From Hyphomicrobiales bacterium (GTDB taxonomy: Bacteria; Pseudomonadota; Alphaproteobacteria; Rhizobiales; Xanthobacteraceae): a stretch of DNA of 41,227 nucleotides. Under the pieces are notes generated by a model. The model was not told the origin of the DNA, did not search any database, and saw only the letters and a program-made list of their open reading frames with translations. The position numbers were made by a program, and so were the translations under genes. Numbering within the stretch: the first letter of the stretch is position 1; each line of letters begins with the position of its first letter. Shown one piece after another: positions 1 to 8,244 of the stretch. Location of the stretch: assembly GCA_003140315.1 (NCBI GenBank), contig PLJS01000118.1, positions 1 to 41,227 of the forward strand, in the 5' to 3' direction.

Positions 1-23
1 CGGAGCCGTCCACACATGGCCCT
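1..23 (+). repeat. Left copy of a 23-bp inverted repeat shared with the right end of the window
   Basis: Bases 1-23 are the exact reverse complement of 41065-41087. A perfect 23-bp match in a 41-kb window is not expected by chance. The match starts at base 1, so the repeat may continue outside the window. Beyond base 23 the two copies diverge. This may be part of an insertion sequence end or a dispersed rhizobial repeat; I cannot tell which. Confidence 0.85.
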
Positions 24-261
24 AAGCGGCACTCTAGGAATGTCGGCTATCGGGCCGCCGTTCGAGGAAAAGCGGACGTTGAGCGCGCCCGGATCAGCCA
101 AGCTGGTCTCGGTTCTTATACTTCACGACCACTCGCCGCCGACTGTGTAGCCGCGATCTCCGCCATCGATTTGGAAGTCGGCCCTGCGCGGCGCTTTGAT
201 CTTGCGGCGGGGTCCGCGCGCGTATCAGCCGCCGTGTCCCCCGTAACACCGCAGCGCGTCT
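24..261. other. Intergenic DNA downstream of phoH with a degenerate palindrome
   Basis: No credible gene lies here. Positions 39-48 and 71-80 form an imperfect inverted repeat (8 of 10 bases) around a GC-rich centre. It resembles the short 'AATGTC...GACATT' dispersed repeats I associate with Bradyrhizobium-type genomes, from memory and not verified. No clear terminator for the minus-strand phoH gene is visible. Confidence 0.3.
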
Positions 262-1326
262 TCAGGCTGCCGGCCGAATGTCCATACCGTCTTGCTGGGA
301 ATAGAGCGTCTCAATACGGGCGACCAGATCGTTACGGATGATCTCTTGATTTTCGAAATGGTGGATCAGCGCGAGGTTAGTTTCGGCAATCATGCCGAGG
401 AGATGCGTCAACCCCGAGGTTTCGCCGCTGGGCAGCTCGCTCTGGGCCGGATCACCGGTCACCACCATGCGCGAGCCGCGGCCAAGTCGGGTGACGACCA
501 TGCGCATGTTGCGTACCGACATGTGCTGGGCCTCATCAACGACGATGAAGGATTCGTTGAAAGTGCGTCCGCGCATTCGGCCGAGCGGCATAATCTCGAC
601 CAGACCTTGGGCGACGAGGCGCTGGGTTTCTTCACGTCCGACGAGGGCGTGTAACTCATCCTCGATCGGCGTCAACTGGGCGTCATCGCGGGTTTCGGCG
701 CGTAGTTCCGGCGTAAGGACCTCGCCATCCGCTCTGGCGTGAGGCCGCGTAATGATGAGGCGTTTGAAATGCGCTTCGGCCACGAGACTCAGACCGGCGG
801 CGATGGCTAGGTGCGTTTTGCCGGTGCCGGTGGGGCCAATGCCAAAGATCAGCGACTGGTGGGTGAACAACATGGCGTTCATGAACGCCAGCTGGCTGAG
901 CGACATTGGGCATAGCGAGTTCCGAAGGCCGCTGATGCGAAAGCTTAGATCGTGCTTCAAAGCATGTTGGATGACAGCGGTCGCGGTATCCCTGATAAGC
1001 GCCGCGTCGGCTCGGCCTGTGGCCTGCAGATCCGCACCGATTGATTTTACCGTTTTCTCGGCAACGGTTACCGCCAGCTGGTCACCTTCAAGCCGCACGG
1101 CGCCAGGAAGCGGAGTTATTCGAAGGTGGTAAGGCCGAACGGCTAGTTCAATGCGATGTCCCGGGGCCTCCGAACTTGCGAACAGGGTGTCGACCCAGCG
1201 TTGCGGAAGTTCAACCTCCATCGATCCTTCTGCCGGTATTGAGCCCGGACTATTATCCACACCAACCTCCTGGCGAAGGGCAGTTGCTTCAGCAAACTCG
1301 GCGCTGCCGAGCGGCACCCCTTGCAA
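262..1326 (-). CDS. phoH: PhoH family ATPase
   Basis: A cytosolic P-loop ATPase of the PhoH family (354 aa, close to the usual ~340 aa for this branch). The Walker A motif GPTGTGKT lies near residues 162-169 and the Walker B region FIVVDEAQH near 259-267. The family-typical MRGRTFN and VTGDPAQSELP stretches and the C-terminal HFENQEIIRNDLVARI block follow. Known members are linked to RNA metabolism and ribosome or phosphate stress. Here the gene stands alone, without the ybeY, miaB or corC neighbours of the housekeeping copy, so it may be a second, accessory paralogue. The start is uncertain: an internal Met at about 1221 also gives a full ATPase domain. Confidence 0.88.
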   Translation of the reverse strand: MQGVPLGSAEFAEATALRQEVGVDNSPGSIPAEGSMEVELPQRWVDTLFASSEAPGHRIELAVRPYHLRITPLPGAVRLEGDQLAVTVAEKTVKSIGADLQATGRADAALIRDTATAVIQHALKHDLSFRISGLRNSLCPMSLSQLAFMNAMLFTHQSLIFGIGPTGTGKTHLAIAAGLSLVAEAHFKRLIITRPHARADGEVLTPELRAETRDDAQLTPIEDELHALVGREETQRLVAQGLVEIMPLGRMRGRTFNESFIVVDEAQHMSVRNMRMVVTRLGRGSRMVVTGDPAQSELPSGETSGLTHLLGMIAETNLALIHHFENQEIIRNDLVARIETLYSQQDGMDIRPAA

Positions 1327-1911
1327 CCGTTGAAACGTTGGGCCGAGAGTTCTTTAAGGCGTCTTAACGCACCGGCCATGCAGGCTCGCGGCTCCGCCAA
1401 CAGCCAGACATGACGTCATGGGTTATGCAGGCGAAGGTTTCGCGCGGGTTACGTCCGATTCCCGCTTTTTAATTATCCGATTTGGCACTCGCTAACCAAA
1501 AAGAACTCTTCCGACCCGAACTACGTCCAATACCGGAGTGGGCAGTCGACCTCCATTGATAAAAACGCCACGCTTTAGTGATTGAAAAGGAACGCCGGAA
1601 GACCAAGTTGCGATCTAATGAATTCGTTGTCGCGCGTTCCGTTGGCGCTCGAGCAGCTCGCCTTCGGGAACGACGAAGTTGCCGCCGAGCTCTTTGCGAC
1701 GACGGCCGGCACGTTGGTTTATCGCAGTGACTCAACCGGGCCCGCCGCTCTGTGAATGCGTCCAGCGCCGACGCTCCTCTTTGAACGCGCTGGGTTGAGA
1801 ATAAATACGGAGGCATTTGCGTCGCTTTCTCAACATCACCACAGGCAAAGATAAATCATTTAATTTATAGAAGGTAATGCGCATTTACCGACAAATCACG
1901 AGGACCTCGAA
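1327..1911. other. 585-bp intergenic region between divergent phoH and TRAP binding-protein genes
   Basis: No convincing gene is visible. The stretch contains a perfect 12-bp palindrome, CATGACGTCATG, at 1409-1420, about 83 bp upstream of phoH. An AT-rich patch around 1850-1885, just before the TRAP binding protein, could carry its promoter. Open frames here have no start context or recognisable domain and look like chance frames. Confidence 0.5.
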
Positions 1912-2919
1912 ATGTTCCGATCTGCCATTCGTTTCGCCACCATCGCGCTGGCCCTTCTGCCGATTGCGGCTGCGTCCGAACCGATCAAACTCAAGCTCTC
2001 ATTTTTTACATCGGATCGCTCGGTAGCGTATCAGGCTGCGGTAAAGCCGTTCGTTGACGCCATCAATCACGACGGCAAGGATCTACTGCAAATCGAGGTC
2101 TATCTTAGCGGCAAGCTTGGCAAGGTTCAGAAAGAGCTGCCTCAGCTCGTTCTCAACGGCGAGGCCGACATCGCGTTCATCGTACCGGGTCAAAACCCGG
2201 AACGCTTTCGCGACAACGCAGCGATCGAGTTGCCGGGTTTGTTCCGCGACGCGCGGGAAGCAACCCTTGTCCACACGCGGCTAGCCGCGGCAGGTGCTCT
2301 TGCGGGATACGAAGATTTCTTTGTCATTGGCGCGTATGGCACCGACCCCGAAACGATTCATAGCCGCAAGGCGCTGGCATCGCTGGCCGATCTCAAGGGC
2401 CAGAAGATTCGCACCAACAATCTGATCGAGTCGCTCGCACTGGCGAGGCTCGGCGCACTTCCGGTCGTCCTTGCGTTCAACGAAACATCACCCGCCATCA
2501 GCAGCGGGATGATCGACGGGGCAACCGCCCCTACCGCTCAGTTGTTCGACGTCGGCATCGGCCGCCTTGCCAGCTATCACTACATGCTTCGGACGAGCAC
2601 GGCGCCGCTGACCCTCATGATGAGCCGGAGGGCGTTCGACCGCCTGCCGGAGGACGCCAAGGCGCTGATCCGCAAGTACAGTGGCGAATGGACCGCCGCC
2701 CGTTTCGCCGAAGCGTACGAAAAGTTCGACAAGGACGCCTTGGAGCAGATCAAGACAGACGTGCGTCGCACGATCGTGGTTCCGTCGGCAATTGACCTTA
2801 AGACCGCCCATGCCGTGTTCATGTCGATCCGCAACGACTGGGCGGCGGCGAGTCCGCAGAATCGCGAATTGCTCGGGCAGGCGCTCACCGAAATCTCGAA
2901 GTTGCGCGCGGACGAATAG
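1912..2919 (+). CDS. TRAP transporter DctP-family substrate-binding protein (orphan)
   Basis: A 335-aa DctP-type solute receptor. A signal peptide covers about residues 1-22 (hydrophobic core after MFRSAIRF, A-x-A-like end), so it acts in the periplasm. The mature part shows DctP hallmarks: an early 'GEADIAF' segment, the LADLKGQKIR motif near residue 160, and the substrate-arginine region that follows. The ribosome-binding site GAGGA lies 8-9 bases before the ATG. No dctQ or dctM permease gene is nearby. The next gene, 33 bp downstream on the same strand, is a membrane GGDEF-EAL protein. The receptor may therefore report ligand to that protein, or share a permease elsewhere. The ligand is unknown; the family binds small carboxylates and related compounds. 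Confidence 0.85.
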   Translation: MFRSAIRFATIALALLPIAAASEPIKLKLSFFTSDRSVAYQAAVKPFVDAINHDGKDLLQIEVYLSGKLGKVQKELPQLVLNGEADIAFIVPGQNPERFRDNAAIELPGLFRDAREATLVHTRLAAAGALAGYEDFFVIGAYGTDPETIHSRKALASLADLKGQKIRTNNLIESLALARLGALPVVLAFNETSPAISSGMIDGATAPTAQLFDVGIGRLASYHYMLRTSTAPLTLMMSRRAFDRLPEDAKALIRKYSGEWTAARFAEAYEKFDKDALEQIKTDVRRTIVVPSAIDLKTAHAVFMSIRNDWAAASPQNRELLGQALTEISKLRADE

Positions 2920-2952
2920 ACGCTAGCGTCCTTACCAGAGTGGCGTTCGCCG

Positions 2953-4944
2953 ATGTCGTATCTTTCAGAAATGTCCTTTCGGCGCGGCATCGGCCTCATG
3001 CTTGTGGTCCTTTCCATCCTGGCCGGCGGTACTTGGATGATCGTAAGGCTCACGACCGGCCACCTTCTCGACGAATACGTCAAGGCCACCGCACGCGACT
3101 GGGCACAGTTCCTCGCCGGCAACGTCACCGACCTCCGGGAGATTGCGGCTGGAGAGCAGCCGTCCGCCGCGAGCATGGCGTTCTTTCTTGCCACGCGTAA
3201 ATCCGATCAAGTATTCCGCTACGTGATCTTCAATCGTGACGGCTACTCGCAGTTGATTGTTGACCACGACAAGATTGCGGTCGTGGACCTCTCCGAACAT
3301 AGCCCCGAAGCGGTGCGCGCCATCGCGCTAGGCCAACCGGTGGTCGACATCAAACGCGACAGGTCCCCGGCGTTCCCTGCGATCTTCGCGGAGGCTTACG
3401 TTCCCGCCATGGTGGGAAACAGACCCGTCGCCGTTGTGGCCGCCTATGTCGATCAAGCGGAAGCCAGTCGAATTATCTATTCCACGTTTCTGCTCGCCGC
3501 CGTATCGCTCTGCCTCCTTACCGCCCTCGCCTTCGCGATTCCGGCAATCGCGTGGTACAAACGCACGCGCGAAAAGCAGCAGGCCGATCACCGCATCCGA
3601 TTTCTTGCTCATCATGACGCCCTGACAGGCTTGGCCAACCGCGCCCGTCTGATCGAGAGGCTTGAGAGCGCGCTCGCCGTTCTGCCCTCACGCGGCGGAT
3701 GGATTGCGTTGCACTTCATCGACCTCGACCACTTCAAGGAGGTGAACGACACGCTCGGTCACGACGGCGGCGACTTCCTCCTCAATGCCGTCGGTCAACG
3801 GTTGAATACGATGACACGCATCGAAGATCTTGTAGCCCGGCTCGGTGGCGATGAGTTTATCGTCGTTCAGACCGGGCTCAGCACGAAGGAACAGGCTGAG
3901 GATTTTGCACGACGCATGAAATCGATGCTGGGCGCGACGCTGCATTTCAAAGAACAGGAAATCCGCCCGTGCGTGACGATCGGCGTCGCGCTAGCGCCAG
4001 CCGACGGAGCGACGCCGGAGCGCCTGCTCAAGAGCGCCGACCTCGCGCTCTACAACGGCAAGGCGGCCGGCCGCAATTGCATCCGCTTTTTCTCACCCGA
4101 GATGGACGCGGCGCAGCACGCGCGGTTGCGGCTTGAAAAGATCATCCGCGACGCGGTCGCGGCCAATCGGTTCGAATTGCACTATCAACCGTTGTTCGAG
4201 ATGAACGGCAGACGCCTCGTTGGATTCGAGGCGTTGGTGCGATTGCCGGATCCGGATGACGGACTCATCCCTCCAGCAGCCTTCATTCCGATGGCCGAGG
4301 AAATGCGGCTCATTGACAAGATTGGTGAATGGGCGCTGCGGGAGGCCTGTCGGACCGCGGCGGCGTGGCCGAAGACTCTCACGGTCGCCGTGAACCTGTC
4401 ATCGGCACAGTTCGATTCCGGCGAGCTCCCTCGGGTGGTGGCCGCGGCGCTGAAAGAAACCGGCCTGGAAGCGCATCGCCTCGAGCTCGAGATCACCGAA
4501 TCCCTGCTGCTCCGCAACAACGAGAAGAACATGACCCAGCTGCACGAGCTCAAGGCCATGGGCGCCTCGATCGTCATGGACGATTTCGGCACCGGGTATT
4601 CGAGCTTGAGCTATCTCTGGAGGTTCCCGTTCGACAAAATCAAGATCGATCGTAGCTTCATGCAAGGTCTCGGCAGTTCCGGCCACGACGCCGAGACGGT
4701 GGTCAAGACGATCATCGCGCTCGGTCGCGAACTGCGCATGCGGGTCACGGTCGAGGGAGTTGAGACCGCCGACCAAGTCGATTTCCTCTACGACGCCGAC
4801 GCCGACCAGGTTCAGGGGTTCTACTTCGGCCGGCCGGTGCCCGCCTCGGAGATCGCGCCGGCCTTGCTCAAGGCCGCGCGGGATACAGCCGCGCCGCAGA
4901 CGAAGGAACCGGGCTCAAAAACGAGATTGAAGTTTGTCAGCTGA
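2953..4944 (+). CDS. Membrane-anchored GGDEF-EAL protein (cyclic-di-GMP turnover)
   Basis: A 663-aa inner-membrane signalling protein. One membrane segment near residues 12-32 and another near 177-205 bracket a periplasmic sensor region of about 140 aa. A GGDEF domain (about 215-380) has an intact RLGGDEF active site near residue 296, preceded by RIED at the exact five-residue spacing of the inhibitory I-site. An EAL domain (about 395-645) retains FEALVRL, NLSS, EITE, DDFGTGYSSL, KIKIDRSF and VEGVET. Both synthase and phosphodiesterase halves thus look catalytically competent. It follows the TRAP-type binding protein by 33 bp, suggesting co-transcription and ligand-dependent signalling. A second in-frame ATG at 2971 is an alternative start. 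Confidence 0.9.
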   Translation: MSYLSEMSFRRGIGLMLVVLSILAGGTWMIVRLTTGHLLDEYVKATARDWAQFLAGNVTDLREIAAGEQPSAASMAFFLATRKSDQVFRYVIFNRDGYSQLIVDHDKIAVVDLSEHSPEAVRAIALGQPVVDIKRDRSPAFPAIFAEAYVPAMVGNRPVAVVAAYVDQAEASRIIYSTFLLAAVSLCLLTALAFAIPAIAWYKRTREKQQADHRIRFLAHHDALTGLANRARLIERLESALAVLPSRGGWIALHFIDLDHFKEVNDTLGHDGGDFLLNAVGQRLNTMTRIEDLVARLGGDEFIVVQTGLSTKEQAEDFARRMKSMLGATLHFKEQEIRPCVTIGVALAPADGATPERLLKSADLALYNGKAAGRNCIRFFSPEMDAAQHARLRLEKIIRDAVAANRFELHYQPLFEMNGRRLVGFEALVRLPDPDDGLIPPAAFIPMAEEMRLIDKIGEWALREACRTAAAWPKTLTVAVNLSSAQFDSGELPRVVAAALKETGLEAHRLELEITESLLLRNNEKNMTQLHELKAMGASIVMDDFGTGYSSLSYLWRFPFDKIKIDRSFMQGLGSSGHDAETVVKTIIALGRELRMRVTVEGVETADQVDFLYDADADQVQGFYFGRPVPASEIAPALLKAARDTAAPQTKEPGSKTRLKFVS

Positions 4945-4968
4945 TCTGCGCGAACAGCTAGACGAGCT

Positions 4969-5267
4969 TCATGACGCCCGTTCGGATTCGCGCTCTTCCT
5001 GGTCATTGGTGAAGGCCATGAACACCTTCTCGGAGAGCCCGTAGACGCTAGCTGTAGGCATTGGTTGATCTGACATGACAACTCGATAGATACGGTGATC
5101 ACATTGACCGAATGCACAATCGCCGATCCTCTCTCGCGCATCGACACCGAGTGATGCGCGAACAACCAGCTCGGCCGTCGGATTGAAGCAGGCGTAGAGC
5201 ACGCTTGGCAGAATTGGTACGTCATGTGCAAAGACAGGAAGCGCGAGTTGATTAAGCTTTTTGCCAT
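4969..5267 (-). pseudogene. Small exported protein with a one-base frameshift
   Basis: From the ATG at 5265-5267, which follows AAGGA, the frame reads MAK and then loses sense. Adding one A to the run of five after MA restores MAKKLNQLALPVFAHDV. This joins a continuous 98-codon frame containing VLYACFNPTAELVVRASLGVDA and a paired-cysteine CAFGQCDH segment, ending at TGA (4969-4971). The restored N-terminus resembles a short signal peptide. I do not recognise the family. It is either a decayed gene or a sequencing or assembly slip in a homopolymer. It lies convergent to the GGDEF-EAL gene. Confidence 0.4.
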
Positions 5268-5448
5268 TTCCTTATCAGTACACGATAACGTCGGTGAGCC
5301 GGTCGTTGGCTTCGCTATACGGTGCGAAGTCTGCCTTGCGGGCAGGTTGCGATCGCTGGCTCTTCAATCGCTCACCTGGCGTGGACCGCGGTGACGGCAC
5401 TGCTTCGGGCGCGACGATGGGCCACTGTCGGTCCGCGTGGAACCCAAG
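5268..5448. other. Short gene-free stretch after the molybdenum-hydroxylase operon
   Basis: About 180 bp between the frameshifted small gene and the stop of the FAD subunit. I see no gene and no strong rho-independent terminator. Confidence 0.4.
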
Positions 5449-6300
5449 TCACGGTCGACGCCGGGCGCGGTCCAAAGCACGGACAAGAAGCCTCGGAACT
5501 AGCATCAGTCGATATTCGGCAGAGCCGCGCACGTCGCTCTGCGGCGCCGCGCGGGAGCACAGCAGGTTCGAGGCGGAGCTGATGTCGTCGTCATCGAGGC
5601 GACTCCCAATCAATCTCGTCTCCGCCTCCGGCGCACGCACCGGCGTTGGCCCACACCCGCCCAGCGCGACGCGCGCGAAAGCGCATCGCCCATCATGCAT
5701 TCCCAGAATCAGTGCCACCGAAACCGTCGCGAAGTCGCCCTCGCTGCGGCAGAACTTTTCGTAGATCCCGCGCGTGCCCTCGGGCATCGGCGGGAAGGTG
5801 ATCGCCGTGACCATTTCGTCGGGCTCGACCGCCGTCGTCAGGAAGTCCACGAAGAAATCGCTCGCTGCCAGCTCGCGCTGGCCGCGCGCGTTCACAAGCG
5901 TGACGGTCGCGCCGCACGCGGCGAGAACCCCGGGATAATCGGCGGCCGGATCGGCATGGCAGATCGAGCCACCGATCGTGCCCATCGTGCGCACTGCGGG
6001 ATGCGCGATGTGCGCCGCTGCCTGCGGCACGATCTCCTGGCCGGCCTGGAAGCAATCCGCGCGGGCGACATCGCGATGGGTCGTCATGGCGCCGACCGTG
6101 ACCGACCCGTCAGCGCCCCGCCGTAGCCCACGCAATTCCTCGATCCGCTGCAGGCTCACCAGCGTCGGCGCCGCAAAGCTTCGCGTGTTGAGCGCGGCGA
6201 CGAGCGACTGGCCGCCCGCGAGGCAGCACACGTCCGGCTCGGTCGCGAGGATCGCAACCGCTTCCGCGATAGTGGTCGGTTCGTGAAACGCTGCGGACAT
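5449..6300 (-). CDS. FAD-binding (medium) subunit of a xanthine dehydrogenase-family molybdenum hydroxylase
   Basis: A 283-aa FAD subunit of the CoxM/XdhB/NdhF type that passes electrons from the Mo and Fe-S subunits to an acceptor. Visible FAD-binding signatures are LAGGQSLVAALNTR near residues 27-40 and TIGGSICHADPAADYP near 108-123. The C-terminal domain, including a DVRGSAEYR motif, is complete. It is the last gene of the ten-gene minus-strand operon, 7 bp after the alpha/beta hydrolase. It is thus separated from its partner subunits (8245-11066) by two genes. Maturation genes (coxDEFG, xdhC) are not in the window. Confidence 0.9.
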   Translation of the reverse strand: MSAAFHEPTTIAEAVAILATEPDVCCLAGGQSLVAALNTRSFAAPTLVSLQRIEELRGLRRGADGSVTVGAMTTHRDVARADCFQAGQEIVPQAAAHIAHPAVRTMGTIGGSICHADPAADYPGVLAACGATVTLVNARGQRELAASDFFVDFLTTAVEPDEMVTAITFPPMPEGTRGIYEKFCRSEGDFATVSVALILGMHDGRCAFARVALGGCGPTPVRAPEAETRLIGSRLDDDDISSASNLLCSRAAPQSDVRGSAEYRLMLVPRLLVRALDRARRRP

Positions 6301-6307
6301 CGGGGTT

Positions 6308-7168
6308 CTAGGTGTAGGTCACGCCGGCAGGGACTTCGCCCGGCGTGCGGCCTTCGAGAAAATCGATGAGGATTTCTTGGAAGGCCGTCGGGTTCTCGAT
6401 GTAGGGCGTGTGATTCACGTCGCGCAGAGTCGCAAGCCGCGCATGCGCGAGCCGCGCGCGCGCCATGCGGCCGATCTCGACCGGCATGGAGTTGTCGTCC
6501 TCGCCCCAGATCATCAGCAGAGGTATCTTCCCGTCCAGCGCGACGAGATCGTCGAGCGCGAGTTCGTCGTTGTATCCGGTCGTGAGATAGGCCGCGAACC
6601 TATCGATGCTTTCCTTCGCGCCGGGGGAGGTGTTCACGCGCACGTCTTCCATCACCAGGTCGTCCGTCACGAAGGATGGATCGGTGAAGACCGACAGGAG
6701 CCGCGTGCGCATGGCGGCCGGGCTCACATCGGCAAGTCCGGTCCTGATCGCGTTGATGCGATCGGCGGGCAGGGCACGCAGCCCCATGCTGCCGATCATG
6801 ACCAGGCGCTCGACGCGCTGCGGGCTGTGCGCCGCGACCTTTGCGACAATGTGTCCGCCGAGCGACGTTCCGACCAGCGCGAGCCGGTCAAGACCAAGCC
6901 TGTCGAGAAGGTCCAGGATGAAATCGCGATAGCCGGTGACCGAGTGATCGAACGCGGCGCTCTTCGACGCGAAGCCGTGACCGGGCAGGTCGGGCACGAA
7001 GACGCGATATCCCTTCGCGGCAAGATCGATGGCGGTCTGGCGCCAGCGATCCGCACGCGACGTAAAGCCGTGCAGGAGAAGAAGAGGCCGACCGGATTGG
7101 CCGGCCTCGAACACGCGCGTGACGATTCCACCCGCAGCGAAAGGATACGCGATCATTCCCGGCTCCAT
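6308..7168 (-). CDS. Alpha/beta-fold hydrolase
   Basis: A 286-aa cytosolic alpha/beta hydrolase. The nucleophile elbow GTSLGG places the catalytic Ser at residue 102. The acid is probably in WGEDDNSMP (Asp224 or Asp225) and His253 is in VNHTPY. An HGF oxyanion-hole motif lies at residues 33-35. The closest general resemblance is to C-C bond hydrolases, enol-lactonases and ring-fission-product amidohydrolases. It sits between the signal-less PBP-fold gene (9 bp) and the FAD subunit (7 bp), so it probably acts on a product made by the molybdenum hydroxylase pathway. The exact bond cleaved cannot be read from sequence. No signal peptide is present. Confidence 0.85.
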   Translation of the reverse strand: MEPGMIAYPFAAGGIVTRVFEAGQSGRPLLLLHGFTSRADRWRQTAIDLAAKGYRVFVPDLPGHGFASKSAAFDHSVTGYRDFILDLLDRLGLDRLALVGTSLGGHIVAKVAAHSPQRVERLVMIGSMGLRALPADRINAIRTGLADVSPAAMRTRLLSVFTDPSFVTDDLVMEDVRVNTSPGAKESIDRFAAYLTTGYNDELALDDLVALDGKIPLLMIWGEDDNSMPVEIGRMARARLAHARLATLRDVNHTPYIENPTAFQEILIDFLEGRTPGEVPAGVTYT

Positions 7169-7177
7169 GCCATCCCG

Positions 7178-8203
7178 TTACGCGCGGAAGCTTTTCGCTT
7201 GCGCGATGACGACCGCCGGGTCGAAGGCGTTGTACATCGGCACGAGATCGGCGACGTAATAGTCCTTCGGGTCGCGCCGCGTCTTGATCGCCCCGGTCTT
7301 GATCAGGAAGTCCTGCCAAGCGGAGGCTTCGCGTTCCGTGATGGCGCCCCAGCGCGGATCGAGCGCCTTTTCGATGCGATGCCCTTCGAGACGTACCTTC
7401 AGCGCCGCGAGGTCGCCCTTGAACACGTGATCCGCATTCTCGCCGGGCTTCGGGCCCGAGTTTGGATACTTCTTCCACATCAGCCGGATCGCCGCCTCAG
7501 GGTTCGTCAACGCGAACAAGGTCGCCTTCGCGACGCAGCGCCCGAGGGCGCCGAACGCCTCGGACCGCGCCTTGAGGTTATCGATGCGCGCATTCATGCA
7601 GGACGACGGGGTCAGCGCGTCGGCCAGCGACGACGGGATGAGGCGCAACGGCACACCCTCGACCTCCATCATGCCGGCGAGCACGTCGAGCTGCCAGATT
7701 GCCTGCACGTCGCCGCTGCGGATCGCCTGCGCCATGCGCGGCGCGTCATAAGGTGTGCCCTCCAGCAGTTTGAACTTGACGTCCTTGTCAGGGTCGACGC
7801 CGGCACCTACCAGCACCGCGCAGGCGAATTCGCGCAACTCCGGGTCATCATAGTAGAGGCCGATGGTCTTGCCCTTCAGATCGGCGAGATTCTTGATGGT
7901 GCTGTCACGCGGCACCGAGAAGCTCCGGTTCTGCGTGCGCACGAATGCATAGTAGGGGGCGATTTCGGCGCCGCGCGCGCGCGCAAGCAGTGGAAATACG
8001 ATGTTCACGAAAGTTGTGTCGGCTTCGCCGGCGATGACCGCCTCGACCGCGGTCTTGGGATCGGCGACGCATTCGACCGTGAGGTCGAGCCGTTCCTCTG
8101 CCGCGTAGCCGAGATCCCCAGCCAGCCACATCGGCGCGAAATTGGAGCTTGGATTGACGATCGGCGCGAGCAGCTTCAACGAACCGAGCGAGGCTTTGGG
8201 CAT
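7178..8203 (-). CDS. Signal-less NMT1/THI5-like (PBP-fold) protein, paralogue A
   Basis: A 341-aa protein with the type II periplasmic-binding-protein fold: NLADLKGKTIGL near residue 100 and a GEADTTFVN segment near residue 58. The ATG at 8203 is chosen because AGGAG precedes it; the longer upstream frame runs antisense-like through the molybdenum subunit and is not used. The N-terminus (MPKASLGSLKLLAPIV) has no hydrophobic export signal, so it is predicted to be cytosolic. Two homologues lie at 26427-27458 and 27735-28763. All three share an LTPxSC motif, a TNPEAAIR helix, a WG-x-IT segment and a (K/R)(T/A/S)RRDP motif near the C-terminus. It could be an enzyme of this fold or a sensor; a transport role would need export by another route. 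Confidence 0.78.
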   Translation of the reverse strand: MPKASLGSLKLLAPIVNPSSNFAPMWLAGDLGYAAEERLDLTVECVADPKTAVEAVIAGEADTTFVNIVFPLLARARGAEIAPYYAFVRTQNRSFSVPRDSTIKNLADLKGKTIGLYYDDPELREFACAVLVGAGVDPDKDVKFKLLEGTPYDAPRMAQAIRSGDVQAIWQLDVLAGMMEVEGVPLRLIPSSLADALTPSSCMNARIDNLKARSEAFGALGRCVAKATLFALTNPEAAIRLMWKKYPNSGPKPGENADHVFKGDLAALKVRLEGHRIEKALDPRWGAITEREASAWQDFLIKTGAIKTRRDPKDYYVADLVPMYNAFDPAVVIAQAKSFRA

Positions 8204-8244
8204 TTTCGACTCCTGGACATGGGAACGATGAGTTTGCGGACGGG

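Noticed and set aside
1469-1816. A 115-codon minus-strand frame between phoH and the TRAP receptor
   Set aside because: It is Arg/Ser-rich with no start signal and no recognisable domain.
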